Below are positions 1 to 8,493 of a stretch of DNA of 20,087 nucleotides, piece after piece (the first letter of the stretch is position 1; every line of letters begins with the position of its first letter). The stretch spans positions 1 to 20,087 of the forward strand of contig DATKFJ010000386.1 of the NCBI GenBank assembly GCA_035511435.1, written 5' to 3'. Position numbers and translations under genes: made by a program. This DNA comes from JAMXLO01 sp035511435. Lineage in GTDB: Bacteria; Pseudomonadota; Alphaproteobacteria; Acetobacterales; Acetobacteraceae. A model generated the notes under the pieces. It was not told where the DNA came from, searched no databases, and saw nothing but the letters and a program-made list of their open reading frames with translations.

Positions 1-777
1 ATCAACGGCACGTTTTATGGCATGCAAAAGCCCGATTCGTTCGGCGATTGGGCGGATCGCGCGCCAGATGGCTTTGTGTTTGCGGTGAAGGCACCGCGCT
101 TCATCACGCATATCAGACGCCTGCGCGACGTGGAAACACCACTGGCGAATTTCATTGCGTCCGGCTTGTTACGTCTCGGCGCGAAGTTGGGTCCGATCCT
201 GTGGCAGTTCCCACCCAATTTTCAGTTCGATGCAGAGCGGATCGAGGCGTTTCTGGAGCTGCTGCCGCATGATACCGAGGCCGCCGCGCGTTATGGTCGC
301 AAGCATGACGGCAGGCTGAAGGCGCGGGCCTGGTTGAAGGTAGATGCCGAACGCCCGATGCGACACGCATTCGAGATCCGCAATGAATCTTTCCGCACGC
401 GTGAGTTCATCGATCTGCTGCGCAAATATGACGTGGCGTTGGTTTGCGCCGATACCCTCGAATGGCCGCGGCTGATGGATCTGACATCGGACTTTGTATA
501 TTGCCGGCTGCACGGGTCGGAAGAGCTGTACGCCAGTGGATACGACGATAATGCGCTGGATGCCTGGGCAGCGCGCGTAGCAACATGGGCGAAGGGCAGT
601 GAGCCGGCGGACGCCGACCGGGTTGGCGGGAAAGGCCGCAAGCACAAGCGCGACGTGTTCGTGTACTTCGACAACGATATCAAGGTTCGCGCACCATTCG
701 ACGCAAAGGCGCTGCGCGCGCGGGTGGACAGCTTGCTGCGACGTTCACCACGCGGACGCGAGGACCCGCAGGGGTAG
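1..777 (+). CDS. DUF72 (YecE-like) family protein, 5' end outside window
   Basis: This is a DUF72 protein, a TIM-barrel family of uncertain biochemical role (E. coli YecE is the reference member). The reading frame is open from base 1, where INGTFYG precedes the first internal ATG at 22. That matches the N-terminal region of the family (S-I-N-G-T-F-Y), so the ATG at 22 is not the real start and the gene begins upstream of the window. Family landmarks visible in order are FAVKAPRFITH, the ILWQFPPNF strand, HAFEIRNESF, a VCADT strand and YCRLHG, followed by DVFVYFDND near the C-terminus. About 258 residues are visible, so only a short N-terminal part is missing from a protein usually near 250-300 residues. 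It ends 33 bp from the convergent acyl-CoA synthetase gene and has no obvious functional link to it. The family call is firm; the function is unknown. Confidence 0.88.
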   Translation: MNGTFYGMQKPDSFGDWADRAPDGFVFAVKAPRFITHIRRLRDVETPLANFIASGLLRLGAKLGPILWQFPPNFQFDAERIEAFLELLPHDTEAAARYGRKHDGRLKARAWLKVDAERPMRHAFEIRNESFRTREFIDLLRKYDVALVCADTLEWPRLMDLTSDFVYCRLHGSEELYASGYDDNALDAWAARVATWAKGSEPADADRVGGKGRKHKRDVFVYFDNDIKVRAPFDAKALRARVDSLLRRSPRGREDPQG

Positions 778-810
778 CCAATCGATTCCACGCAATGACA
801 GAGGCACGCT

Positions 811-2451
811 CTATTCAATCGCGCTGACCGACCTCGCGATATCCCGCAGCACGAACTTCTGGATCTTCCCGGTCGATGTCTTCGGCAATTCCTGGAACAC
901 GAAGCTCTTTGGGACCTTGAATCGCGCCATGTGCTCGCGACAGAACGCGCGCAAGTCTTCCGCACTGACGCTCGCGCCTGGCTTCAGTTCGATAAATGCG
1001 CACGGCGTCTCGCCCCATTTCTCATCCGGCTGCGCCACGACCGCGGCGCTCAGCACGGCGGGATGGCGATACAGCGTCTCCTCCACCTCAATCGACGAAA
1101 TGTTCTCGCCGCCCGAAATGATGATGTCCTTCGAACGGTCGCGGATTTTCACATAACCATCGGGCTGCATCACGGCGAGGTCGCCGGTATGGAGCCAGCC
1201 GCCAAAAAACGCTGCAGCACTGGCCTTTGGATTCCGCAGATAACCCTTCATGGTGATGTTGCCGCGGAACATGATCTCGCCCATCGTCTCGCCATCCCTC
1301 GGCACCGGCGACATAGTCTCTGGATCGAGTACCGTCATCGCCTCCTGCATCGGCACGCGCACGCCCTGGCGCCCGTTGCGTTCGGCGCGCTCGTCGATCG
1401 GCATGGCACTCCAGGATGCATGCTTGGCGCAAACCGAAGCGGGACCGTAGGTTTCGGTCAGCCCGTAAACATGTGTCAGCTCGATGCCGATCTTCTCTGC
1501 CCCTTCGATGATCGCAGCCGGCGGTGCTGCGCCGGCGATCTGCCCGGCGATCCGATGGTCGATGCCGCGGCGCAGTTCATCCGGTGCGTTGATCAGCATG
1601 GAATAGACGATCGGCGCACCGCACATGTGCGTCACCTTGTGGTCGTGAATCGCATCCAGTGCCGCCTTCGCTTCGACACGGCGCAGACAGATACTGGTGC
1701 CGGCACGTTCGGCCACCGACCATGGAAAGCACCAGCCGTTGCAATGGAACATCGGCAACGTCCAGAGATACACCGCGTGCTGCGGCATGTCCCAGTCGAG
1801 TATGTTGCTCAGCGCGTTCAGATAGGCGCCGCGGTGGTGATACACGACCCCTTTCGGGTCGCCTGTCGTGCCGGACGTATAGTTCAGCGCGATCGCATCC
1901 CATTCATCCGCCGGCCCTTGCCACTCGTAATCCGGATTGCCCTCCGCCAGAAAAGCCTCATAGCCGATCTCTCCCAGCAGCTTGCCACCTTCGTAGCTCG
2001 GATCGTCGATGTCGATCACCAGCGGCGGCTTATCCAGAAGCGTCAGTGCCTGTTCGATCGTCGCGGAGAACTCGCGGTCAGTGATCAACACGCGCGCATC
2101 GCCATGGCGCAGCATGAACGCAATCGTCTCGGCATCCAGCCGCGTGTTCAGAGTATTCAGCACCGCGCCGCACATCGGTACGCCGAAATGCGCCTCGTAG
2201 ACCGCCGGTATGTTCGGTGCCATCACCGCTACGGTGTCATTCCGGCCGATGCCGCGACGCTCCAGCGCGGACGCGAGCCTGCGACAGCGCGCATAGGTCT
2301 CACGCCAGGTGAAGCGCTGCTCGCCATGCACAACGGACGGATGATCAGGATGCACGTAGGCGGCACGCTCGATGAACGTGAGCGGCGTAAGCGGTGTGTA
2401 GTTGGCCTGGTTCCTGTCGAGCCCGACCAGATAGGCGCTGGTTTCAGCCAT
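811..2451 (-). CDS. AMP-binding acyl-CoA synthetase (DmdB/medium-chain type)
   Basis: A 546-residue ANL-superfamily enzyme that activates a carboxylic acid to acyl-AMP and then transfers it to CoA. The adenylate P-loop YTSGTTGDPKGVV lies at 191-203 and YGLTET at 329-334. The hinge region with HTGD is at 421-424 and DRSKD at 438-442. The C-terminal catalytic lysine is K529 in PKTSTGKIQK. The stretch YHHRGAYLNAL after the P-loop is typical of a clade that includes 3-methylmercaptopropionyl-CoA ligases (DmdB) and medium-chain acyl-CoA ligases, so the substrate is probably a short or medium acid, but this cannot be settled by eye. The frame is open 24 codons further upstream, but the ATG at 2451 is preceded by GGGAGGAA at a good distance and begins the conserved N-terminus (MAETSAYLVGLDRN). 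It is the last gene of the minus-strand catabolic run, 237 bp after the hydrolase gene, so it may have its own promoter. Confidence 0.93.
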   Translation of the reverse strand: MAETSAYLVGLDRNQANYTPLTPLTFIERAAYVHPDHPSVVHGEQRFTWRETYARCRRLASALERRGIGRNDTVAVMAPNIPAVYEAHFGVPMCGAVLNTLNTRLDAETIAFMLRHGDARVLITDREFSATIEQALTLLDKPPLVIDIDDPSYEGGKLLGEIGYEAFLAEGNPDYEWQGPADEWDAIALNYTSGTTGDPKGVVYHHRGAYLNALSNILDWDMPQHAVYLWTLPMFHCNGWCFPWSVAERAGTSICLRRVEAKAALDAIHDHKVTHMCGAPIVYSMLINAPDELRRGIDHRIAGQIAGAAPPAAIIEGAEKIGIELTHVYGLTETYGPASVCAKHASWSAMPIDERAERNGRQGVRVPMQEAMTVLDPETMSPVPRDGETMGEIMFRGNITMKGYLRNPKASAAAFFGGWLHTGDLAVMQPDGYVKIRDRSKDIIISGGENISSIEVEETLYRHPAVLSAAVVAQPDEKWGETPCAFIELKPGASVSAEDLRAFCREHMARFKVPKSFVFQELPKTSTGKIQKFVLRDIARSVSAIE

Positions 2452-2574
2452 GCGGTTCCTCCCGCGCTTTACGCGACGTTTCCTCGGGGGGAACAGTGTG
2501 TGCGGCCTTGACGTCGCGCTCAAGGGCTACGACAGCGGGGAGCGGCGATTCGGTCAGCCAGTTTCAACGCCATG

Positions 2575-2590
2575 CCGGTCGGCGGACCGG
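2575..2590. other. GC-rich hairpin in the gap before the acyl-CoA synthetase gene
   Basis: CCGGTC-GGCG-GACCGG is a perfect 6-bp stem with a 4-base loop in the 237-bp gap (2452-2688) between the alpha/beta hydrolase and acyl-CoA synthetase genes. No T-run follows on either strand, so it is not a standard intrinsic terminator. It could be an attenuating or mRNA-stabilising stem, or chance in GC-rich DNA. The rest of this gap shows no coding signal and no convincing promoter. Confidence 0.25.
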
Positions 2591-2688
2591 TGAGATCGTT
2601 CAGGGCGATGGAATTCGCCGACCCGCTGGCAGCATCGCATAACCGGCACTTGATATAAGCCCACCCCCCAAGGTAGCTCAGTGGAATA

Positions 2689-3573
2689 TCAGCGCATCAA
2701 CTCGCGGATCGCCTGCACTACGGCTTCCGGTTTCTCGTTTGGCAGGAAATGGCCCGCAACCGGAATCACGCGGCGTTCATAACGCGATGTGAAGTGGCGC
2801 GCGTGCTGCCGCGAGTTTTCCGGCGGACCGACACCGTCGGCGGCGCCGTGCAGCACGATCGTGGGCACAGGGATCTTCGGTTGTTCAGCAAGACGTTGCT
2901 CGATTGGTTCAAGTGCCGGATCGCCAGGCGCATTGCCATAGCGGTGGCGATAGGACTGGATCACCACATCGACGAAGTCAGGGGATTCGAAACTTTCACC
3001 CGTGCGCTGGTAAGTGGCATCGTCGAAATGCCAGTTGGGCGACCATAGCTGCCACAGCAGACGGCAAATGTCGTGGCGGTTCTGCGTCAGCCCGGCGCGT
3101 CCCCGCTCGGTATGGAAATACCATTGGTACCAATGACGATATTCGGCATCAGCCGACGCGGGATTGCCGGACGCCGCAATGTTCTGGATGTTGTAGCCGG
3201 TGACGGAAACCAGACCGCGCACGCGCTCTGGCCAGAGCGCTGCGACGATGCATGCGGCGCGTCCGCCCCAGTCGTAACCGGCCAGTGTCGCCTGCTGAAT
3301 GCCGAGTGCATCCATGAAGTCGCGCAGGTCGGCGCCGAGGGCGGCTTGCTGGCCGGATCGCGGCGTGGCCGGATCGAGAAATCGTGTCGGCCCATAGCCG
3401 CGCAACCATGGCACCAGCACATGACATCCATCCGCGGCAAGCAGCGGTGCCACGCCGTCATAGGCATGCACGTCGTCCGGAAATCCGTGCAGCAGAATAA
3501 CCGCGGGACCATCGGCCGGTCCGCTTTCCAGGTAGCCGATGTCCAATGTTGCCGTGCGAATGCTCTTGATCAT
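2689..3573 (-). CDS. alpha/beta hydrolase (epoxide hydrolase / haloalkane dehalogenase-like)
   Basis: A 294-residue alpha/beta-hydrolase-fold enzyme. The oxyanion-hole motif HGFPD is at 29-33. The nucleophile elbow is GYDWGG at 99-104 with Asp101 as nucleophile, as in epoxide hydrolases and haloalkane dehalogenases rather than serine esterases. A candidate acid is D246 in LHGAADGVGPP and the catalytic histidine is H275 in GHFLPNEKPEAV. WP at 114-115 and a tryptophan-rich cap (WYQWYF, WQLWSPNWHF) fit a cap domain over the active site. Tyrosines in the cap (SYRHRY) would fit the epoxide-polarising pair of epoxide hydrolases, but the exact residues are not certain. The start at 3573 lies 5 bp beyond the stop of the YdhR-like gene, so the two are almost certainly cotranscribed; no strong ribosome binding site is seen, suggesting coupled translation. 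The substrate is unknown. Confidence 0.88.
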   Translation of the reverse strand: MIKSIRTATLDIGYLESGPADGPAVILLHGFPDDVHAYDGVAPLLAADGCHVLVPWLRGYGPTRFLDPATPRSGQQAALGADLRDFMDALGIQQATLAGYDWGGRAACIVAALWPERVRGLVSVTGYNIQNIAASGNPASADAEYRHWYQWYFHTERGRAGLTQNRHDICRLLWQLWSPNWHFDDATYQRTGESFESPDFVDVVIQSYRHRYGNAPGDPALEPIEQRLAEQPKIPVPTIVLHGAADGVGPPENSRQHARHFTSRYERRVIPVAGHFLPNEKPEAVVQAIRELMR

Positions 3574-3578
3574 CTGCG

Positions 3579-3896
3579 TCAGTCCAACGGCGCGCCGGCG
3601 AATTCGGTGCTTTGATCAGCGATCGCGAACGTCTCGAAATAGCTTATCCGAGGTTCGCAGCCATAGCGACGTCGAATGCCCTCAAGCCAGGGACCATTGT
3701 AGAATGCCTTCGCCGCATCCAGGTCCTTCCAGATATACGAGCCGCCGGCAACACTACCGTCGACAGCATGAATGAACTGTTTGCGAATGAATCCCGGCAG
3801 GCCGAGAAAATCTGGTGCGATCTTGAGGAAATGCTGCCGGCATGCCTCACGGTCGATCTCGGGCGGCAGATCATAGAGGACGATGGCGGTAATCAT
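3579..3896 (-). CDS. small YdhR-like / dimeric alpha-beta barrel protein
   Basis: A 105-residue protein resembling the YdhR putative mono-oxygenase / ferredoxin-like dimeric alpha-beta barrel group. It opens with the strand MITAIVLYDLP. A helix containing CRQHFLKIAPDFLGLPGF is followed by the paired strands KQFIHAVDG and GGSYIWKDLDAAKAFY, then a C-terminal YFETFAIAD strand. Such proteins are usually cofactor-free and homodimeric, and several act as isomerases or oxygenases, though most members are uncharacterised. The frame extends far upstream, but the ATG at 3896 has an AGGAGA ribosome binding site 6 bp before it and the upstream translation is low-complexity shadow sequence. It lies between the short-chain dehydrogenase (31 bp upstream) and the hydrolase (5 bp downstream), so it probably belongs to the same pathway. 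Confidence 0.75.
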   Translation of the reverse strand: MITAIVLYDLPPEIDREACRQHFLKIAPDFLGLPGFIRKQFIHAVDGSVAGGSYIWKDLDAAKAFYNGPWLEGIRRRYGCEPRISYFETFAIADQSTEFAGAPLD

Positions 3897-3927
3897 CGCG
3901 CTTCTCCTTGCACCAGGCGAGAATTGT

Positions 3928-4728
3928 CTAGCTGACCAGGTTGTTGCTGACCGCGCCGCCCGTAGCGGTGCGGCCACCGTCTGCGACGTACTGCGCACCA
4001 GTGATGTTGCTCGCCAGGTCGGAACATAGGAACAGCACCAGATTGGCGATTTCTTCTGCCGTGCCGTAACGGCCGATTGGAATGTTGGATTGGTAGCGGT
4101 CAGCGACGCTGCCGGGATCACTGGGGTTGAGCATCGACTCCACAGAGTGGATCATGCGCGTGTCGATGGGCCCCGGACACACCGCGTTCACTCGGACCCC
4201 GGCGCGCGCCACTTCACCCGCCGCGGTCTTGGTCAATCCGATCACCGCGTGCTTGGAGGCGACATAAGCCGACATGCCAGGCGAAGCGACGAGACCAGCG
4301 ACGGAAGCGGTGTTCACGATCGCCCCGCGCTGCTGTTTCAGCATCACCGGCAGAACGTGTCGGAGACCAAGGAACACGCCCTTCACGTTGACGCTCATCA
4401 CCGCATCGAACATCGCCTCGTCGTATTCCGCCGTCGGGGCAATGTTGCCCTCGATGCCGGCGTTGTTGTGGAAGCAGTCGATCGTCCCGTAGGCATCGAG
4501 TGCGGCTTTCACATAGGCCTGCACATCAGCGGACTTCGTCACGTCGGCGGCGACGAACAGTGCATTACCACCCTGCTGGCGGATGATGCCCGCTGTGCCT
4601 TCGCCTCCTGCGGTGTCACAGTCCACCACGACGACCCTGGCGCCGTCACGTGCAAAACCGACGGCAGTGGCACGGCCGATGCCATTGCCGGCGCCGGTGA
4701 TCAATGCGACCTTGCCTTTGAAGTCCAT
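3928..4728 (-). CDS. short-chain dehydrogenase/reductase (classical SDR)
   Basis: A 266-residue classical SDR, an NAD(P)-dependent alcohol/ketone oxidoreductase. The nucleotide motif TGAGNGIG is at 11-18. Asp36 at the end of the second beta strand (RVVVVDCD) favours NAD(H) over NADP(H). NNAG is at 88-91, the catalytic serine is S142 in NTASVAG, and the YVASK motif gives Y155 and K159. PGPIDT at 185-190 and the C-terminal GAQYVADGGRTATGG also fit the family. The start at 4728 has a GGAGGAAA ribosome binding site directly upstream. It follows soxG by 48 bp, which suggests transcription with the sarcosine oxidase genes. The substrate cannot be told from the sequence. Confidence 0.93.
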   Translation of the reverse strand: MDFKGKVALITGAGNGIGRATAVGFARDGARVVVVDCDTAGGEGTAGIIRQQGGNALFVAADVTKSADVQAYVKAALDAYGTIDCFHNNAGIEGNIAPTAEYDEAMFDAVMSVNVKGVFLGLRHVLPVMLKQQRGAIVNTASVAGLVASPGMSAYVASKHAVIGLTKTAAGEVARAGVRVNAVCPGPIDTRMIHSVESMLNPSDPGSVADRYQSNIPIGRYGTAEEIANLVLFLCSDLASNITGAQYVADGGRTATGGAVSNNLVS

Positions 4729-4776
4729 GGTTTCCTCCAGTGCCTGGATTTGATGAAGAGCCTAGCACAGGTGGCG

Positions 4777-5292
4777 TCAGGCGAAAAACTCGCGCCGCGC
4801 TTCATCCAGGCAGTTCCAGACATAGGGTGCGAACGAACGTGCCACCTCTAAATGGAACGTCTCCGCGGCGGTGCGCCAGAGTACGATTTCAGCCTTGCCA
4901 AGCACGGTGCGCGTGCACATGCCGACTGCGAAAGCGGAAGGATGCAGGTCAAGCGCACAGAATGCATTGATTGCCCAGCCGGCGCGGGGGCCCGAGACAG
5001 ACAATGCGGTATTGCGATGCGATACGTCGACGACACAGGCGGTATCAATTGCCGGCATGAGGTCATCGGGCGCCAACAGCAGAAATTCCTCCGGGCCAAG
5101 CCACAGCAGCGCCCGCTCGCCAAACTTTACCGCGCGGCAAGGTGCGGGCAACCCCATGCCGATAGATGCGATGGCCGTCGCGCCGCCCCTTATTATCAGG
5201 CGTGTTGCCGGCGGCAGCGCGGCCAGTCGCACGGCATCGCAATGGGGCGACGCGGACGCCAGCGCGGCCAAAGGATGAGTGCGTTCAACCAT
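4777..5292 (-). CDS. soxG: sarcosine oxidase gamma subunit
   Basis: The small gamma subunit of heterotetrameric sarcosine oxidase, which packs against the alpha subunit and is needed for complex assembly. At 171 residues it is slightly short of the usual 180-210. It shows the family pattern: an N-terminal HPLAAL segment, then WLGPEEFLLLAP, VVDVSHRNTALSVSGPRA, the ALDLHPSAFAVG-C-RT segment and a C-terminal WRTAAETFHLEVARSFAPYVW. The start overlaps the end of soxA by 8 nt, so translation is probably coupled. Identification rests on these patterns and on its position as fourth gene of a soxBDAG set; the family is otherwise poorly conserved. It has no catalytic residues of its own. Confidence 0.9.
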   Translation of the reverse strand: MVERTHPLAALASASPHCDAVRLAALPPATRLIIRGGATAIASIGMGLPAPCRAVKFGERALLWLGPEEFLLLAPDDLMPAIDTACVVDVSHRNTALSVSGPRAGWAINAFCALDLHPSAFAVGMCTRTVLGKAEIVLWRTAAETFHLEVARSFAPYVWNCLDEARREFFA

Positions 5293-8212
5293 GCAGCCGC
5301 TTGCCCTTCGAATCGTAGAAGATCGAATCCGTCACACGCACGGCGATGGTACGGTCGGGCATCGGTACATACAGCGTCTGACCAAACCGCGCCCGGCCAC
5401 CGGCCACCAGCCCCAACGCGATCGGACGGCCGAGCGCCCCGCTCCAGTAGGCCGATGTAACGTGTCCAAGCATCGCCATCGGAATGGGAGAATTTGCGTT
5501 TGCGACGATCTGCGCGCCCTCTTCCAGCACGTCTGGCGCCAGCAACCCCACAAGCTGCTTGCGATCTGTGCGCAGCATGTCGGGGCGCATCAGCGATCGC
5601 TTGCCGACGAAATCCGCTTTCGATTTGCCAATCGCCCAATCGAGACCAAGGTCGGCGGGGATCACGGTGCCGTCCGTCTCCTGTCCGACGACAATGTAGC
5701 CCTTCTCGGCGCGCAGCACGTGCATTGTCTCGGTACCGTACGGCGTCATGCCATACCGCATGCCGACGCCGAATACCGCATCCCAGACGGCGTGCCCGTA
5801 ATCAGCCGGCACGTTGATTTCATAGCCGAGTTCGCCGGTAAAACTGACACGGAACAGTCGCATCGGAACATTGCAAATGCGGCCTTCACGCACCGTCATG
5901 TGCGGCATCACTGCGGGCGATATGTCGGTGCCTCGCACCAACGGCGCGATCACGTCGCGTGCCATCGGTCCTTGCACTGCGATGACCGCCCATTGCTCGG
6001 TGATGGACGTGAGCCACACGCGAAGTTCGGGAAATTCCGTCTGCAGGTAATCTTCCATATGATGCAACACGCCGGCGGCGCCGCCGGTGGTCGTGGTCAC
6101 ATGGAAGCGATCCGGCGCCAGACGTGCGACAACACCATCGTCCATCACGTAGCCCGCTTCGTTCAGCAACACGCCGTAGCGGCAATGGCCAACGGCGAGC
6201 CGACTGAAGTCGTTGGTATAGAGGCGGTTGAGGAATTCGACTGCATCAGGACCAATCACCTCGATCTTGCCGAGTGTGGTGGCATCGAAGATGCCGACGG
6301 CATTGCGTACGGCATGGCATTCGCGTGCGACCGCTGCAGGCATATCCTCGCCGTTCCGCGGAAAGTAGCGCGCGCGCTGCCATGTCCCAACATTTTCGAA
6401 CACAGCGCCCCGCGCCGCGGCCCAATCATGCATCGGAGTTTGACGAACCGGTTCGAACAGTGCGCCACGCGCGGCGCCGGCAAGGGCACCAAACGTTACC
6501 GGCGTATACGGCATGCGAAATGTCGTGTGTCCGACTGCGGGAATTGGCTGGCGCAGGATGGTCGACACGATCGCCAGGGTGTTCATGTTGGATGTCTTGC
6601 CCTGATCGGTCGCCATGCCGGTCGTGGTATAGCGTTTGACATGTTCGATCGAGCGAAAGCCTTCTCGCGTCGCAATATGCAGATCCTTGACCGTCACGTC
6701 ATTCTGAAAATCGACAAATGCCTTGCCGCGCATGGCCACCGATTGCTCCACCGTTGCGGATGGCACGAAGGCAGGCAGACCGGAGACGGCAAACCGCCGA
6801 TGCGTAGGTGCAGCACTGTCGCCGGCGGCGTAGCCCTGCTCCAGGCACGACGTCAGGCTGAAGGCGCCATTGCACGCACCGACTGACCGTGCCGCTACCG
6901 TCGATGTACTTGGCAGGAAAGCCCCCAACACCTCGTCGAATCGCAGCTTTCCGCGGGATTGCGAGAACAAGTGTACTGATGGCGTCCAACCGCCGCACAT
7001 CAGAAGTGTGTCGCATGCGATGGTTTCGCCGCTCGATAATGTCGCGTGAGTTATGCGCAGACGGCCGCTGGTGGCCACCACACCTGTGCCGATGCGCACG
7101 TCCAGTCCGGATTCGCGTGCAGCGTTGCTCGCCTGGGGGCGAAGATCGGCAACCGCGGATATGGCAACGCCCGCCTGTTGCAATGCGGTCGCCGCCGCAT
7201 AGGCGGTGTCGTCGCTGGTCACCATCACCGCGCGTGCGCCGACCGTCACGCCATATCGCAGAAGATAGTGCCGTGCGGCATCGGCCAGCATGACTCCAGG
7301 CCGGTCATTGTCGGAAAAAACCAGTGGCCGCTCGATTGCGCCCGCGGCGATGATCACCTCCTGCGCGCGCACCTGCCACAACCTCTCGCGTGGCAGTTGC
7401 GCTTCAAGTTTCGCCAGATGATCGGTGACGCGCTCTGCCAGCCCGATGAGATTATCAGGAAACCAGCCGAACGCGGTGGTCCGTGGAAGCAGCGTGACGT
7501 CCGCATTTTGATGGAGAGTTTCCAGTGTGTCCCATAACCAAACGGGCACCGGCTTGCCGTCGATCGTGGCCTGCGTCTCAGCCAGCAGTGATCCGCCCAG
7601 CTCTGCCTGCTCATCACATAGCACGACGCGTGCGCCACGCGCCGATGCGGCAAGCGCTGCCGCGAGACCGGATGGTCCCGCGCCGATAATCAACACATCG
7701 CAATGCGCATAATGCTGCGAGTACCTGTCGGGATCTGGCGACACTGGCGCATGTCCCAGCCCGGCAGCGGCGCGGATGGAAGGCTCATACAGATGGCGCC
7801 AGAATGCGCGTGGCCACATGAAGGTCTTGTAGTAGAAGCCCGCCGGAAGCAGTGAGCCGATTGCGTTGCTGACGGCGCCGACATCGAACCCCAGTGAGGG
7901 AAAGCGGTTCTGGCTGTGTGCCTGCATCCCGTCATATAATTCGAGCTGCGTTGCGCGTAGGTTGGGTGTGACGCGGCCGGGTCCACGATCAATACTCACC
8001 AGCGCGTTGGGCTCCTCCGATCCAGCGGACAGAATTCCGCGTGGTCGATGATACTTGAATGATCGGCCAACCAGATGCACACCATTTGCCAGCAGTGCCG
8101 AGGCGAGTGTGTCACCCTGGCAGCCAGTGAATTGCTTGCCGTCGAAACTGAATGACAGGGGCCGGGCGCGATCGACGCGACCGCCTTCCGGCGCGCGGAA
8201 CTGTCCAGTCAT
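5285..8212 (-). CDS. soxA: sarcosine oxidase alpha subunit
   Basis: The large subunit of heterotetrameric sarcosine oxidase, 975 residues, the usual length. An N-terminal ferredoxin-like domain (about 16-100, containing GCQGDTLASALLANG and the FKYHRPRGI segment) is followed by an NAD-binding Rossmann domain with GAGPSG at 177-182 and an acidic D200 after the second strand. Further on are a GAIERPLVFSDNDRPGVML segment and, from about residue 580, a GcvT-like aminomethyltransferase domain. That domain captures the formaldehyde-level carbon on tetrahydrofolate. The real start is the ATG at 8212; the frame continues upstream only through soxD. The ATG overlaps the soxD stop as ATGA, and the gene's end overlaps soxG by 8 nt. 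The enzyme converts sarcosine to glycine with FAD, FMN and NAD+ bound across the alpha and beta subunits. Confidence 0.96.
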   Translation of the reverse strand: MTGQFRAPEGGRVDRARPLSFSFDGKQFTGCQGDTLASALLANGVHLVGRSFKYHRPRGILSAGSEEPNALVSIDRGPGRVTPNLRATQLELYDGMQAHSQNRFPSLGFDVGAVSNAIGSLLPAGFYYKTFMWPRAFWRHLYEPSIRAAAGLGHAPVSPDPDRYSQHYAHCDVLIIGAGPSGLAAALAASARGARVVLCDEQAELGGSLLAETQATIDGKPVPVWLWDTLETLHQNADVTLLPRTTAFGWFPDNLIGLAERVTDHLAKLEAQLPRERLWQVRAQEVIIAAGAIERPLVFSDNDRPGVMLADAARHYLLRYGVTVGARAVMVTSDDTAYAAATALQQAGVAISAVADLRPQASNAARESGLDVRIGTGVVATSGRLRITHATLSSGETIACDTLLMCGGWTPSVHLFSQSRGKLRFDEVLGAFLPSTSTVAARSVGACNGAFSLTSCLEQGYAAGDSAAPTHRRFAVSGLPAFVPSATVEQSVAMRGKAFVDFQNDVTVKDLHIATREGFRSIEHVKRYTTTGMATDQGKTSNMNTLAIVSTILRQPIPAVGHTTFRMPYTPVTFGALAGAARGALFEPVRQTPMHDWAAARGAVFENVGTWQRARYFPRNGEDMPAAVARECHAVRNAVGIFDATTLGKIEVIGPDAVEFLNRLYTNDFSRLAVGHCRYGVLLNEAGYVMDDGVVARLAPDRFHVTTTTGGAAGVLHHMEDYLQTEFPELRVWLTSITEQWAVIAVQGPMARDVIAPLVRGTDISPAVMPHMTVREGRICNVPMRLFRVSFTGELGYEINVPADYGHAVWDAVFGVGMRYGMTPYGTETMHVLRAEKGYIVVGQETDGTVIPADLGLDWAIGKSKADFVGKRSLMRPDMLRTDRKQLVGLLAPDVLEEGAQIVANANSPIPMAMLGHVTSAYWSGALGRPIALGLVAGGRARFGQTLYVPMPDRTIAVRVTDSIFYDSKGKRLHG

Positions 8213-8493
8213 TGAGTGGACGTATCCGGTCTTGGCTCGCCGGGCTTGTAGGTCGCCAGGATGCGATCGCTGACCGTATCGCGCACGCAGTTGAAGAATT
8301 GCCCGCAACCATGGATGTGGCGCCAGCGTTCGTAGTGTACACCTTTCGGATTGCTGCGCATGTAGAGGATTTCGGCCCACGCCGCATCGTCCAACAGCCC
8401 CGGATCGCGCGGACGCGCAATGTGCGCCTCGCCACCGTAATGGAATTCGTTTTCCGGCCGCGTGCCGCACCAGGGACAGGCGATCAGCAGCAT
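8209..8493 (-). CDS. soxD: sarcosine oxidase delta subunit (zinc-binding)
   Basis: The 94-residue delta subunit of heterotetrameric sarcosine oxidase. It begins MLLIACPWCG; Cys6 and Cys9 form a CxxC pair, and His59 and Cys63 occur in RHIHGCGQFFN. These four positions match the zinc ligands known in the delta subunit of the Stenotrophomonas (Pseudomonas) maltophilia enzyme. The conserved EFHYGGEAHIARP and WRHIHGCGQFF segments are intact. The frame is open further upstream, but residues before the ATG at 8493 are the antisense of soxB. The ATG shares one base with the soxB stop (TGATG) and the gene ends in an ATGA overlap with soxA. Length and residues are those of a functional subunit. Confidence 0.95.
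   Translation of the reverse strand: MLLIACPWCGTRPENEFHYGGEAHIARPRDPGLLDDAAWAEILYMRSNPKGVHYERWRHIHGCGQFFNCVRDTVSDRILATYKPGEPRPDTSTQ

Noticed and set aside
169..2511. Several long antisense ORFs over the DUF72 and acyl-CoA synthetase genes (for example 931-2511 plus)
   Set aside because: Arginine/histidine/alanine-rich translations with no motif; these are antisense shadows of GC-rich coding sequence.
5279..6886. 535-codon plus-strand ORF antisense to soxA
   Set aside because: It lies wholly opposite soxA, has no recognisable domain and is rich in His/Arg, as expected for the complement of GC-rich codons.
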